Assembly (NCBI GenBank): GCA_023614405.1
Contig: CM042688.1
Location: forward strand, 65,148,253 to 65,212,252
Length of the DNA stretch: 64,000 nucleotides
Source of the DNA: Avena insularis
Taxonomy: Eukaryota; Streptophyta; Magnoliopsida; Poales; Poaceae
Reading direction: 5' to 3'
Below, in pieces: positions 34,233 to 46,732 of the stretch (its first letter is position 1; the number at the start of each line of letters is the position of its first letter). The position numbers were made by a program, and so were the translations under genes. The notes under the pieces are model-generated. The model did no database searches, had not been told where the DNA came from, and saw only the letters and a program-made list of their open reading frames with translations.

Positions 34233-36101
34233 ATTGGCGCCGTCTGTGGGAATTGGGAGTGCTGATGTTGCGGCTTCTTCGGCCCCATCAAACGCGATCT
34301 ACAACTCTACAACATCAGAGATTTGCCAGCTTTTCGGTGCCTTCGACTTCACCTTCCACACGTCGGCTACTCGCCCGGCCTTTGAATCCGTGGGCGATGG
34401 AATCATCCTGGCGATTGGGAGCTTCCGCTTCCAAGTCGGTCAGATGGGCACGCTTCGCATGCCCGATCAGCCGACGGCACCGGCGATTGCCCCAGCATCA
34501 TGGTTCCCTCCATCGATCGGTACCCTCAGCGAGCTCAATGCTCCAGGGGCGGTCGGGAACCTGATCAAGAATAACATCGCGATTCGATCTAAGCGATCCG
34601 CATCAAGATGGAACCTACGGTTCCGGATCTGAAAGTTGTGGAAGCAACAGCTTCCCAAATCACTTCATGTGCGCCGTCATCAACGCGGGCGACACCTCCG
34701 CCAACTGCGGCAACAATGGTAACACCGGCAACGACACCAACCCACCCAACGCTGCCAACGGCGGCAATGGAGGAGCAGTCGAACCTCCCAGCATAATCAA
34801 CGAGCAAACCGGCGAACGCGTCATGGTAAGGCTCAACGAGCAAGAGTGGGAACGCTGCCGTGAAGCCCTACGAGGTGCACCTCTACCCTTCGGGTCCCCT
34901 CAGGAACTACTGATGGGTTACCACTGGCTCCTAAAAGAGGAATTCAGACGCTAGAAACAAGCAATCGCAAGAACTCAAGCGCCAGAAAAGGCGGCGGACG
35001 AGTCAAGCCTTCGTCGCGCTGGGCTCTCCTCCTATGGAGGATCCTCCTCAAGAGGCAACGAGCATCTCGCCAGGAAGAGGCAATCACGGATGGCTCACCT
35101 CACCGAACAAGAACGTATAGACGCCGCGAAAGTCCTCTACTTTGGCTCTATGACAGTCGACATAAGAGGCAACGTGGTTCCCAGGACGCCACAAGCCGCA
35201 GTGACGGCGGCCACCATGTACCTTCTCAATAACCAGCCACCGGCTGGAGATCCACGCACGGCCATGCACCGATCTACGATCACAGGCCTAGGACTAATCG
35301 AGGCCGCCCTCGACAAAGAACCAAGATTGCCGGACCCAAAAAGGGCAAAGCGTTAGCAAGATGCTACCTCGCCTCGCTGCTTATCGATACCACAACCTGT
35401 CTCAACGCCGCCGCTCACGACGACACGATCGCGACTACGATGCACGCGATGAGCTCACGCAGCGCAAGATCGACAAGTCAAGGGCACGACGTGCTCGGTC
35501 GACTGATTCGGAAGAAAAAGATGGGGAGCTCTGCGGCGCCAGATGCTTCAGCAGATCCATCAGGCAAAAGCGAATGCCTAAAGGGTTCAAACTCCCATCG
35601 GAGAACCCGAAATTCGACGGTCTGCAGGACCCCAAGACCTAGCTGGAGGATCACATCTCCTCGCCGGTTGCACGGAGGCAAATCATCGCCATGCAATGCT
35701 TGCAGCTACAGCTGCAGGGCGCCGCCCGAGCATGGCTCAATAACCTCCCACGCGGATCCATTCGCAGCTGGGATGAGCTGGTCTACAGCTTTGTACGCAA
35801 CTTTAAGGGCACGTACAAACGCCCCGCCTCAATCGAAGAACTGAGATGCTGCCAGCAAAAATCTGGCGAATCGCTGCGCTCTTACATTCAAAGATGGTCC
35901 ATCATCAAGAATTCCGTGGAAAACATCTCGGAAGACTGCGCGATTGATGCATTCAATGGTGGTGTCCGCCGCATGGAACTCAGGGAGGAGCTAGGCCACT
36001 CGAAGCCCAAGACCATCGACCACCTAATGGAAATCGCGAATCGATGGGCCGATGGGGAAGATTCGCTGAAGAACCGCGTCCACTCTGACGAGGAAGCGTA
36101 A
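34159..36101 (+). pseudogene. G2 gag
   Basis: The frame is open from an ATG at 34159, inside the LTR, through the primer-binding site (RQLAPSVG). It stops at 34630-34632 after a change in the Ser/Asp-rich part that is intact in G3. Further pieces lie at 34667-34954 (INEQTGERVMVRLNEQEWER), 35090-35356 (HLTEQERIDAAKVLYFGSMT) and 35691-36101, which holds the Gag core with MQCLQLQLQGAARAWLNNLP and SGESLRSYIQRWSIIKNSVE. The zinc-knuckle-like CTVHFYIDKHDGKRKSSH (cysteines and histidines spaced as in G1) follows near 36325. Several stops and shifts separate the parts, so it is a relic of the particle-forming protein. Confidence 0.8.
34235..34250 (+). other. G2 primer-binding site
   Basis: TGGCGCCGTCTGTGGG lies two bases after the 5' LTR and matches the G3 site (TGGCGCCATCTGTGGG) except for one base. 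Confidence 0.85.
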
Positions 36102-36418
36102 CTCGACGCGATCACGGGCAACGTCGTAGATGGCGCTGTCACGATTTATCGCGATGACGTCAACATGGTCGCAGCTGGCTACGCCGATAGACACGACGAT
36201 AACCGCATCAGCGGATACCGCAGCAGCGGATACCGCGACTCCGGGAAAACCACACAAGTGTGGCAACGCCGCACTCGCGATGAAGCACCCGCGACTTCCA
36301 TCGAGGACAAACTGTCCGGGCCATGCACGGTACACTTCTACATCGACAAGCATGATGGCAAGAGGAAATCCAGTCACCTCCTCAAAGACTGCCGCGAGTT
36401 CCTCAAGCTACATGAGGG

Positions 36419-37309
36419 TTGGTTCGGATGAACCGCAATGCAGTCGAAAGAGGCTACGGAACCACTCCAGGCGCAGTGGCACATGGCGCACCACCACCAC
36501 CACCTGGGCCACCCCCAAACAGAGCTGCACCAGACCAGCATCACGGAGGCGAACCATACCCACGGGCCATGGGCACCATGATGATCCAAAAGGGACGCCC
36601 CTCCAACAGGGTGCAGAAGGCCATCACTCGCCAAGTCAACTTGGCCATACACTCGCCACCATCCACCATCGAGTACCTCAAAGGGCGTGAGTCGCATTAC
36701 CTTCGACAAACGCGACCACCCGCCTCAAGTACCTCGCCCAGGTCATTGCCCCTCGTACTCGAGGCGCAAATTGGAGGCTTCGATATGAGTCGCGTCTTCA
36801 TGGATGGCGGAAGCGGTATCAACCTCATATTCGCGAGTACCTTGCGAGCAATGAGGATCCCTCTAACCTGCTTGGAGGCATCGGACACAACGTTCCACGG
36901 CATCGTCCTAGGAAAAGGCGTATACCCCCTAGGCAAAATCAACCTCGACGTCATAGTCGGCACGCCGAAGAACTTCTAGCGCGAGCGCATTAACTTTGAA
37001 GTTGTCGACTGGCCCTCACAATACCACTGCATCCTCGGGCGCGTCGCGTTCGCTAGGTTCATGGCAGTACCCCACTACGCCTATCTGCAGATGAAAATGC
37101 CAGGTCCCAACGGCGTCATCACGATCAACGGGAGTTTCGAGCGATCTGACAGTTGCGACAGGGAATTCAACAGAATCTCCCAGTCCTTCTGCATGCAGGA
37201 GGAACTCGCGCGACTGAAGGAAACTACAGACAATAGTCTGCCACCTCTAAGTAGGCCAAGCTCACCTGATCTCTCCTTCGACTCATCTGTGCACACAAAG
37301 AAGGTATAG
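36419..37309 (+). pseudogene. G2 gag C-terminus and protease
   Basis: A Pro/Gly-rich linker (APPPPPGPPPN) leads to the protease-like domain, with GGFDMSRVFMDGGSGINLIF near 36775. The D-G-G-S-G box with catalytic Asp is kept, and TTFHGIV and YPLGKINLDVIVGTPKNF follow. A TAG at 36977-36979 interrupts where G3 reads Arg. The frame after it (FEVVDWP, FARFMAVPHYAYLQMKMPGP) runs to the TAG at 37307-37309. The protease would process the Gag-Pol polyprotein. Defective. Confidence 0.78.
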
Positions 37310-39422
37310 GTCCATCCATCAGATCTCGCTAAAACGGCCCTCATCGCCAACAACTTGAGTCCCGCATAGGAACTCGCACTCGTCGAGTTCCTCCGTGAGC
37401 ACTGGGAAATTTCACTGGTGTCCCGCGACATGCCAGAGTTCCTGTGAATTCGCCGAGCACGCACTCAACGCCAACCCCGACGCAAGGCCGCCAAGCAAAC
37501 AATCAGCGATCACGAGCCACGACAGCAAATGGAATGGAGATCAACATACCTCGAGGCCAAATTCATACGCGAGATCAAGGAAAGCACTTGGCTCGCCAAT
37601 ACAAAGGTTGGTGCCAAAAAGGACACGGATATCCCGCGGATGTGCGTGACTTCTCTAAACAACCACTGCCCGAAAGATCACTTCCCGCTACCACGGATCG
37701 ATCAAATCATCGACTCCACTGCTGGATGCGAGCGCACCTGCTTCCTCGACGCCTACTCAGGCTATAACCAAATTCGAATGAAGGAGGAAGACCAGGAGAA
37801 GGCGTTTACATAACGCCTTCTTCGTGTTCTCACATAACACAATGCCCTTCGGCTAAAAACACAGGAGCCACGCATCAGCCGTGCATGCAGGCCTGCCTCA
37901 AGGAGAAACTTGGTCGCAACATCCAAGTCTATGTCGACACATAGTAATCGAGACCAAGGAAGAAGCCTCTAATCGATTTACTTGCGCGAAACCTTCGCCA
38001 ATCTCGATCGCACCGGATAAAGCTCAATCCGATAAATGCAGCTTCGCTGCATTCTCCGGACAACCGCTGGGTATCTCATCTCCGCGAGAGGGATTGAGGC
38101 AAACCCGAAAAGATAAAGGCCATACTGGCCATGGAGAAGCCAAAGAACATAAGAGGCGTCAGCAACCGGGCGTAATCGCGGCTCTCACCGACGACAACAA
38201 TGAGAGAAAAGGCGCCCTTCTATCAGCTCCTCCAAGAAACCAACAAATTCGAGTGGACCAATGAAGCGCAGAAGCATTCAAGACCTCAAGCGCTCGCTAT
38301 CCACCTCGCCAAGATTGGTAACTCCACGAGAAAGAGAACCATCGCCGTCAGACATCTCCGCCACCAACCAAGTGGTTAGCAAAGGCTCGCCGTCGAATGG
38401 GCCAAGGAAAACAAGGTCCATGGCACAACGCCCGTATACTACCTCAGCGAGGTCCTCATGCTAACAAAACAGCGGTACCGCACTATCGAAGTCGGGCGAC
38501 GACGTCTTTATGACCGCCGACGCCGCGCCACTACTTCAGTGAACACCCAATCGTAGTCAACGGCGCCCATTGGGACATATCCTCAATAACCCCGACGCCA
38601 CAGGCGAGTCGCGCTTTGGGGAATCGAATCGCTCCACGAGACATCACATACGAAAAGCGCGCAAATCAAGTCGCAAGTTCTCCCGGACTTCCTCATACAT
38701 TGATGGAAAACCAACTCCGAAACAAGCCAGACATGTCCTACCTCTCGGACAATGCACTTGATGGGTCCAAGAGAAAAGATGGAGTAGGAGGTGTCATACG
38801 ACATCGCCTCAAGGGACAATCTGTATGTCCTGCGAATCGATTCACAGCCTCAAACAACGAGGCTGAGTATGAGGCCCTGTTACACGGGATGAGGATGGCA
38901 AAAGCCTGTGGCGCAAAGAGGCTAATCATATATGGCGACTTCAAGCTGGTCGTCAACCAAACAATGCACGAGTGCGACGCACTAAACGACAACATGATCG
39001 CATACCGCGACCTCTACGACACACTTGAAGGAGACTTTGATGGCTGCGAGTTGCGTCACATAGGTCGCGAAAGCAATGAGGAGGCGGACGCACTCGCCAA
39101 CATAGGTTCCACCTGCGCACCCATACCACCTGGGGTATTTCTCGAGCGCATATGCGAACGCTCCATCAAGCCAAAGGCCGCAGAGAAGAAAACAAGCGCA
39201 GCAGCGGACTCGGGGGATACGCCACCCAATGAGCCAATGACAAACGATGACTTGGAGCTCGACACAGGACTCAAGGGACCAATGAGCGTCATGATGATCG
39301 AACAATCCTGGACGCAGACATTACGCATTCCTCGCAAAGCGCCTACCGGACGACCCGACAGATGCACGACACATCGCGCGACGCTCCAAGGCATTCACCG
39401 TTATCAACGGCGAACTGTATAA
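37310..39422 (+). pseudogene. G2 reverse transcriptase and RNase H, indel-ridden
   Basis: Recognisable pieces are ESTWLAN (near 37590), LPRIDQIIDSTAGCERTCFL (37690), DAYSGYNQI, NTMPFG, and the second RNase H part from about 38750 (AEYEALLHGMRMAKACGAKR, IIYGDFKLVVNQTMHECDAL, GRESNEEADALANIG). Compared with G3, many 1-3 base deletions break the frame between about 37380 and 38700. One removes two bases in the YVDD box near 37930 (TATGTCGACACATAG against TATGTTGACGACATAG). No activity is possible. The concentration of indels here, against the open frames on both sides, is unusual. Confidence 0.8.
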
Positions 39423-39438
39423 ACGCAACGTCATAGGC

Positions 39439-40534
39439 GTGTTACAGCGATGCGTCTCCCTAGCCGATGGAAGACCAGTCCTCCTCGACATCCATGAAGG
39501 GACATGCGGGCACCACGTCGGCAGCCGCGCCCTCGTTGCCAAAACTCTACGAGCTGGATTTTACTGGCCCACGGCCATGTGCGACGCCAAGGATATACTC
39601 CAAAAGTGCAACGCCTGTCAGCGATTCGCAGACAAGCCACACGCACCAGGCGCAGAACTACGGCCTATTCCACTGGCCTGGCCCTTCGCCCAGTGGGGAC
39701 TCGACATGGTTGGCAAACTTCCAAGGTCCTCGCAAGGAGACTACGTCTACCTCTTGGTCGCAGTCGACAAATTCACAAAGTGGATCGAGGCCATGCCAGT
39801 GACCAAGCAATCAGGGCACAGCGCAGTCAAATTCTTCGAGTCCATCGCTCACCGCTTGGCGCCACACAGCATCATCATCGACAACGGAACGAACTTTACA
39901 TCCAAGGAGTTCCAAGATTTCTGCGAGAAACTGGGAATTAACATCAGCTATGCCTCAGTCGCACACCCGCAGACCAACGGTCAGGTGGAAAAGGCAAACG
40001 GGCTCGTCTGCAGCGGCATTAAAAAGCGACTCCTTCGGCCACTCGAACAAGCCGCGGGTTGCTGGCCAAACGAACTACAATCCGTACTTTGGAGCCTGCG
40101 TATAACTCCAAACAGCGCCACCGGCTACACACCATTCTTTATGGTACATGGAGCAGAGGCAGTACTACCCGCCGAGGTACGGTACAGAGCGCCACGCATA
40201 GTCGCCTACAGCGAGAAGGAGTCATCCCTCGCACTCAAAGACTTTGTCGACCTCCTTGACGAAGCAAGAGAAATCGCCGCAGAAAGATCTACGATCTACC
40301 AAAGAAACCCGCGAACTACTATAGCGTAAGACTTCGCCAAGATCCTTCGTCGAAGGTGACCTGGTCCGCGCGATCAAGCAGCAGGGGCATCTCAAGCTCG
40401 AGTCCCCCTGGGAAGGACCATACGTGATTACAGAAGTAATTCCAGGTGGCGCCTATCGCCTTCAAGATTCAGAGACAGGAGTCACATACTCCAACCCTTG
40501 GAACGTCGCACAACTGCGACGCTTCTACCCTTAG
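39439..40534 (+). pseudogene. G2 integrase (long open frame 39439-40329)
   Basis: A 296-codon frame carries the HHCC region (HEGTCGHHVGSRALVAKTLR, CNACQRFA), the first Asp in GLDMVGKL, the second Asp in IIIDNGTNFTS and the Glu in TNGQVEKANGL, followed by the WSLRITPNSATGYTPFFMVH region. A deletion near 40315 shifts the last part, which ends at 40532-40534 (VAQLRRFYP). All three catalytic acids are kept, so the core itself is not visibly damaged, but the upstream polyprotein is. The substrate would be the element's own cDNA ends. Confidence 0.85.
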
Positions 40535-40971
40535 TCGTTTCTTCTTTACTTTTGCATTGCAAATAAGGCTATTCAGCCAAGGCTACTTAGCCGCACATTG
40601 TACTATGTACCGTTCTCCGAATAAATAAAAGTTAAGTGCCCCAAAACTCCATGTTCTCTTTTCTTTTGTCAATTTTCACACTCGGGGGCTACTCCACCCT
40701 ATATACATATGTTCTTCGAACAATAACGCGACATCCTGAGTAGCTGGCGCATCAATCGAACCCCTTAACACAAACACAACCCAGCTACCATGCAGCTGAC
40801 AGGTTGACAGGGGAAAGACACAAAGATGACCAGGCTAACGAAAAGGACTCGCACAAGTGCAATGCACCACATGCTTATAAAGCTATTTGTATACATTCAA
40901 CAGTAAATTATCTACAAAATATATATGAGCTTTACAACACCAGTACACTTATATGCAGGATACATATTCGG
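40535..40971. other. G2 spacer between pol and the antisense gene
   Basis: AT-rich sequence where pol (+) and the antisense gene (-) converge. It has AATAAATAAAAG near 40620, a possible poly(A) signal for pol, and a CACTCGGGGGCTACTCC motif near 40680 that recurs close to the 3' LTR. Confidence 0.4.
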
Positions 40972-43900
40972 CTACCCTTGCAACAAAAGAACATTAGTCT
41001 GTTCCTCGAAGAAGTCGACAATTTCCTCGGCTGGACGATCCACCGCTTGATAATGCGGCACCATGTTCCAGGAAGATCCTGCGGGTGGCATCGGTGGCCC
41101 AGATGCAATGGCGACATCCACGCCAGCCTGTGCAAACGCACCACGTAGAGCGCAGCCTTGGCACCAGCCACCACCATCGCCTCACGCACTCGAACCGCGG
41201 ACATATCTTGAAATTTCGTCATAAGGGCCAGCAGGCTTGATGGAGTATCATCCAGTGAACATCGCCTTAGATGTTCTTCAAACACGATCGCGACTTCTTC
41301 GTAAAGAGCAGCACTTTCATGAGGCGTGATCTGCAGGTCGCTAACGTTCAGCGCACGATCATGATCTACCCGTAAGTATCCACTCTCCGGTTGCTCTTGG
41401 GTGAGATCATGAAGGCGGATGGCAATCCGATCCTCTCCTCCCGCGGACGGCAGCGCTAACAACTACACGAAGCAGCATCAACAACATGAGTACAACGTAT
41501 CATTGCGATTAACTATAAAGGAAAAGACGAGGATGAGCAAACTAACACTTAAACCGGTCGCCCATTGCCACCTCGCCAAGCAGATATTGCTCGTGGGCGG
41601 CGGCTTTTCAGCCTTTGACTTCCACACGTCTGCGCTAACTCGGATCACAGGCTACTCATGCTCCAGCTGCTTATCGCGATCTCGATGTCTCGAAAGCAAG
41701 GAAAGCTCCTCTACTCTGGAGCTAGGTGGTGCCATTGTATGCTCAAGAGATGGAGAGTCTGGGGTTTCCCCCCACAGGCCACTTGACGACCCTACCAAAA
41801 TATCAAGCCGAAGCAAAATAAGGCGACCAACTCAAAAGTCAAAAGTAACAGTGCATTCAGGATCAATAAAAGTATGTACAAACACATTCGCCAATGTGCA
41901 TGATCTCCAATCAAAAGAGCGAGTTTATCGGCTATTACAAGAAACTAACTACGGAGCGGTGGCTTCTTCGACTTGAGGACCTCGGGGCTTCATCAAGTCT
42001 GTGGCGATCGATGCCACTGACTTTCCGCCGGCCCCCAAGGTCGAAGTTTTCGCCGCCTTCTTTGCGCGATTGAGCTCCTCCGAATACTTGGCAACGGTGT
42101 TTATCAAGGAATGGCCATATTTGGCACAGGCAGTCGCAAAGGGAGCGAACACTACCTGCTGACCATCCGCGCCAACAGGCATTGTCTTCGACACCGCCGA
42201 GGGATCCACTTCGACCAGGCTTGCACCATGGCTAGCGACATGGTCGCGCCCACGCGGAGGGAGTTCTTATGCGTGGCAGGCACACCCCAGCGAAAGTGAC
42301 TCCACCAACTCCTCTACATTGTCGACCAGCCCGCCGCATCAACTCCTCCCGGAGGCGACTCAGGTGGCCTTGGCTTTGACAACGATTTTGGATAGCGGCC
42401 ACGGTCTTCGATCACGATACCGCGCTTCGCCAGAGGCCATCGCGACTGTGGACTCGTGGATCAAAACTCAAGCCACTAGCATCTACACCAAAATACACAC
42501 ACGGGTCAAACTTCTAATGCCACTGGCGCTACAGAGGAAGAGAAGAACATCAATAAAATATCCACCAAGTAAAGGTACCTGAGAGGGCATTGGCGACTGA
42601 GAACAGTTGCTCTTCGAACAACTTCTCCTTGGCCGCAAAGGAGGCACGCAGATCCTCTTCGCGCTTCTGGGCTTCATCACGAGCCGCGATTGCCTCGTCG
42701 CCTTCTTCACAAATGGCGTGAGTCTTTTCCAACGTGGCGACATCACGCAATAAAGCATTATGCTCAGCTATAGGCAGTCAAAATTTGGTCACGATCGATT
42801 ATACCAAAATACAGAGAAGACGACAAGAATAAGTATAGAACACTCACTCTCAACCACGCGGTGGCGCTTCTCTAGCATCGCATGCTGGCGACCTATCGCC
42901 ATCACTTGCTACGCCACCTATGCGGCTTCCTTTACAAGGAGTTGTCGCACAAAACAAGGAGTCAGCAGAAGGCAACAAAGGGCGTTGACTGCCAAATTAT
43001 AAAAAAAAGAGAAAGATATACTTACATGGTCCTCCAACGACTCCGAAGAAGATTGCTGAACCATCATCCGAGCTACTACTCGATGCTCCCCTACGTGAGG
43101 AGAGCTCGAAGAATTGTGCCTGGAGTGGGCCGCCGCCGGAGGAGAAGGAGCACACTCGATCTCTATCTTGGCCTTTGAGGTCGCGACTCCTGATTCCTTC
43201 AAAAATTCGACGTCACCAGAAGATGACGACGCCTCTTGACTGCAAGACAAAATCCGGACTCAAAAAATGAAAACTCCAGGGAAACGCCAACAAGAAGAAA
43301 ACAAGTGACGAGCGAATGCACTAGAAAACTTACCAGTCAAATCTATCAAGATCAAATGTGGCCTCCGTCAACTCCGACGAAGACTCCTTGAGCAATTGCA
43401 TCTTCTTGCAAGAAGACGGTACCACAGCCCTCACGGGAACGGCGGGACTTGGCGACTCCGCACCAACAGCCGCGCCTCCTGGAGTGGAAGGAGTCGACGC
43501 GTCGGAATCCTCGCCACTAACGCCATGCAGTATCCGGACTCGGACTGGGGCTTCCTCTTCCACATCGAAGGACGATGACCATCGGTCCTCTTCCAAAGCT
43601 TTACGAGGAATGATCCCCTCGGAGGGGGAGGCATGCAAGGCGACACCGCCCACTCCTGCATACAAAAAGTAAAAGATAAGCAATGAAGACTTAATCGAGA
43701 AAATACGCTACTACATAGCACAACCATACCGTGAGGAGGATTCGAAGCATCGAAAGGAGGAACGACTGGCTCGTTCGGAAGCACATCCTTGAGGGTATAC
43801 TTCGTGACCAGTCGCACCCTCTTATCTACCTCACTCGCGGACATGCCATCGGTAGACACGCGAGTGGGATCATCAGCGCCACCCCATTGGAACATGGGAT

Positions 43901-44650
43901 GGACCCTGGCCTAGAGAGGCTGGACGCGACGACGCAGCCAAGTCCTGACAAGGGCGCAGCCTCCCTCTTCTACGCCTATGCGACTCTCGAGGTTGCAGAC
44001 GCCCGATATAATATGTCTGCTCTCGCGAGTTCGAAGGCATGATCACGTTCTTCCAAGAACGCATCTTCTTGCAGTCAGCGGGATCGAAGGGCGCGAGTCC
44101 AAAGTGCTCGCCCTGGCCTTCGGTCGCGCAAGACATAAAACCATCATCCCCTCCATCCCTGGACGGACTTGGTGAGCTTTATATCGAAGTAGGTGGCGGA
44201 TGGGTCAACATGGATTCCGCAACCACCTACGTCATAAACTAAAGAGCCAGATGTGGACTGACGCTTCAATTTAAAAATGCGTTTGAAAAAACCAAAGTGC
44301 GGCTCGATTCCGAGCCAGCACTCGCAGAGAGTGATGAAACAAGTGATGTGGAGGAGAGAATTTGGGGACAGCTGATGGAGCTGGAGCCCATAGAAACTGA
44401 AGACCCCAAGAAAGGGGTGAAGAGGCAAGGAAAGACCACGAATGATGAATGCAAGAAACATCACTCGATAACCAGCGGGAGGCACAGAACAGTCTCACCA
44501 TTGGGGAAGCGTGTAATCGGGCGATCGATGCAGAAATTACTCCGTCTTGGCGAAGAAGACGGAGATCCGACGCCTTTGATGATAGAGGGGCGCCATGCGC
44601 CATTCGTCACGCGGGTACCCGCGACCTTCTTCTTCCGTGGCGACACCGGT
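40972..44650 (-). pseudogene. G2 antisense gene (PF04195-like)
   Basis: Reading leftwards, the first recognisable part near 44590 gives GAWRPSIIKG. After a frame change come PPAGYRVMFLAFIIRGLSLP, FYGLQLHQLSPNSLLHITCF and CECWLGIEPHFGFF (44485-44270). This is the signature of the plant 'putative gypsy type transposon' family (PF04195 type). Ser/Pro-rich linkers follow (43683-43330 and 43250-42918), with a donor-like GAGGACCATGTAAGT junction near 43030, then a helical segment (42209-41949) and the end PAEEIVDFFEEQTNVLLLQG with TAG at 40972-40974. Intron-like gaps separate the blocks. The start codon is not certain. The arrangement matches the antisense gene of G1. Role unknown. Confidence 0.68.
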
Positions 44651-45381
44651 GGTCAGCGAATGAGCCACCCTCTTCTTCACAGTACGAGGGTGGCATGAAT
44701 CAGCGGCGCCCCTTCTTCTTCCCCATTGCGCGGCGGCGATGAGAGCGAAGAAAATAGCTAGGGAACGAACGGAGTTGGTCCAGCGTCGTGGAGAAGATGG
44801 GCGCAGGGGAAAGCAGGAAAGCAAAGGGCAATGGCGATAGCAGCAAGGAAGAAAGAACACAGATGGGAAATTACCGCCGCGGCATCGCTACTTAACCCCT
44901 GGAAGATGCAATCCAACGGCTGACACAAACCCTATTAGACGCGTGGCACGCATCGCGTAGGACACGTGGAGAAGAGGAAGCGTGAACCGTCCCCCCACTT
45001 CTACCATTACGCGTGGAAATCGAGGAGTCATAGTTAAAAATAAGATTACGCACGCCCAGTCAAATCAAAGTCAGAAAGTGGGACCCACAGCTCGTCACGT
45101 CCCGTCAAAATTGCTCACGTGGGCAACTAAGGTCATACAAGCGTCAGCACTGACGTCATCAAGGCTATGCAGTAGAGAACTTCGACTATTTTAGTCCTTG
45201 CTGGAGTCTTCGACTCCACCAAGCACTCGGGGGCTACTCCCATAGGGAGCGCTGGCCGCGCCCCCTACAACTTTTCTTTTTCTTGTTGCAGGAACATGGA
45301 CAATCACAAAAAGCAAACCCAACCACTCGAAACACAGTTCGATTATGAACATGGGTTACTCCCATAGGGAGCGCCGGAAAC
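44651..45381. other. G2 region upstream of the antisense gene
   Basis: This should contain promoter and leader of the minus-strand gene. It includes the motif CACTCGGGGGCTACTCCCAT near 45224, repeated at about 45580. No further gene is seen. Confidence 0.35.
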
Positions 45382-45575
45382 AAGCAGGAAAAATACGACA
45401 ACAGTCACGAAAATATTTTAAACCGCCTGAGTCATCGACTGAAACAAGCAGGCAAAAGACGACAACAGTCGCGAAAGTGTTTTAGTACCTGCCTGGGTCA
45501 TCAAATGAACAAGCAGGCAAAAGACGACAGCAGTCGCAAAAGTTTTTAGTCCCTGCCTGAGTCTTCGACTCAACC
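45382..45575. repeat. Three-copy tandem repeat (about 64 bp) near the G2 3' LTR
   Basis: Units start at 45382, 45445 and 45510, each with CAAGCAGGCAAAAGACGACA or a variant and a CTGCCTGAGTCATC-like end. They are flanked by repeated CTACTCCCATAGGGAGCGC motifs at about 45235, 45355 and 45590. From 45576 to 46159 there is no ORF, only 3' untranslated sequence and the tract before the LTR. Confidence 0.8.
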
Positions 45576-46159
45576 AGGCACTCGGGGGCTACTCCCATAG
45601 GGAGCGCTGGTCGCACACCCTATGATTATTTGAACAAAAAACTGTGTGTTGATAACATCCACACTCGAAACTCATGGCGACACCGCCTCATAATTTTTCC
45701 CCTACAAAGAGAATGCGTCTCCTGGGTTACCCGAATCGTCTCCTCATGATAAAATTCGGATGCCGCGCCTACGGCGTGAAGGTAAGACCTGAATAAGGCC
45801 TGGCAACGCATTTAACTGCGCACTACCAGAAACATATCCGTGCCCACAGGCACGATGAACATGCCTTGATGGACGCGTCAAGTGCTCACACCCATATAAC
45901 TGGAATTCGACTCTTGAAAGACCTCCGCGGCCTGAGTCGAATTACACCAGCACTTTTCCGGATTCGAGTCCGGAGACTCGAATTCGAGTAGATTGCGTTG
46001 TTTCACCCTAAGGTGGTTAACTGATACCGAGACTTCGGTTATATCAGGCACGTATATCAACAATCCCTATGACACAAATAAAAGCAATCGAAATGTACTC
46101 ATTTAGGCACTGAAGCTTTAAAGTCCTCGAATCTGTGATTCCACCGACACTGGGGCTCT

Positions 46160-46644
46160 CGACATGGGTATACCCTACAAGTACTCAAGCTTGGTATATA
46201 CGGCCCAAATACATACAGACCCACGGTGTCGCCAAGGCCCGGATGGAGGGACTCGAGTAACCTACGGACTCTCGATTGCTTGAAGGACAAGAAGAAGCTA
46301 AAGATAGAAAGTTTGAAGGGGAAAACCCTAACCTGTAACCGACTCGACCTGCTACCCGAGACCTAGCCTATCTATATAAAGGCTAGGAGGGCACAGGAGG
46401 ACACACGCAACCCTAGTTTCCACAACCCTCGCCAGATTTCGTCTGCGCACCATTGTAACTTTCGACTCCCTCGATAATTCCACGAGCAGACAAGCAGGAG
46501 TAGGGACCTCTACGAGGCATGAACTTGGGTAAATCCTTTGTCCCATGTGTGCTTGTTTGCTAGCCGATAGATGTCTCCAGCACTCCCTCCTTCTCCAAAA
46601 CCCAAGTCCATAACAATGGGCATTGACGAGTTAAACCCTCGTCA
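46160..46644 (+). repeat. G2 3' LTR (485 bp)
   Basis: It aligns end to end with 33744-34232. The first base is C where TG is expected (CGACATGGG), a single transition at the terminus. It is followed directly by the CCCAT target duplication. Confidence 0.93.
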
Positions 46645-46732
46645 CCCATGATCCGGCCCACGCGCCGCGGTCCGCCACGGCGGCGTCCTCCTCCATCTCC
46701 TGCTCGGCGACGACGAGCTCCTCCTCCATCAT
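46645..46732 (-). pseudogene. G1 antisense gene, first coding part
   Basis: From the ATG at 46732 the minus strand reads MMEEELVVAEQEMEEDAAVA, then a short Trp/Gly stretch, and runs into the CCCAT duplication. If G2 is skipped, the same frame continues at 33738, so G2 split an open coding sequence. The N-terminus is acidic, as in other members of the family. The GC-rich stretch upstream (46733-46980) is the likely leader or promoter. Confidence 0.65.

Larger units (their letters stand above)
33744..46644 (+). mobile_element. G2: Gypsy LTR retrotransposon nested in G1
   Basis: The LTRs (33744-34232 and 46160-46644) are flanked by a perfect CCCAT duplication (33739-33743 and 46645-46649). Inside are a primer-binding site, gag, protease, a heavily eroded reverse transcriptase/RNase H, an intact-looking integrase frame, an antisense gene and a tandem repeat near the 3' LTR. 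The total is 12,901 bp. It is inserted in the antisense gene of G1. G3 at 53716 is a second member of the same family. Confidence 0.95.
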
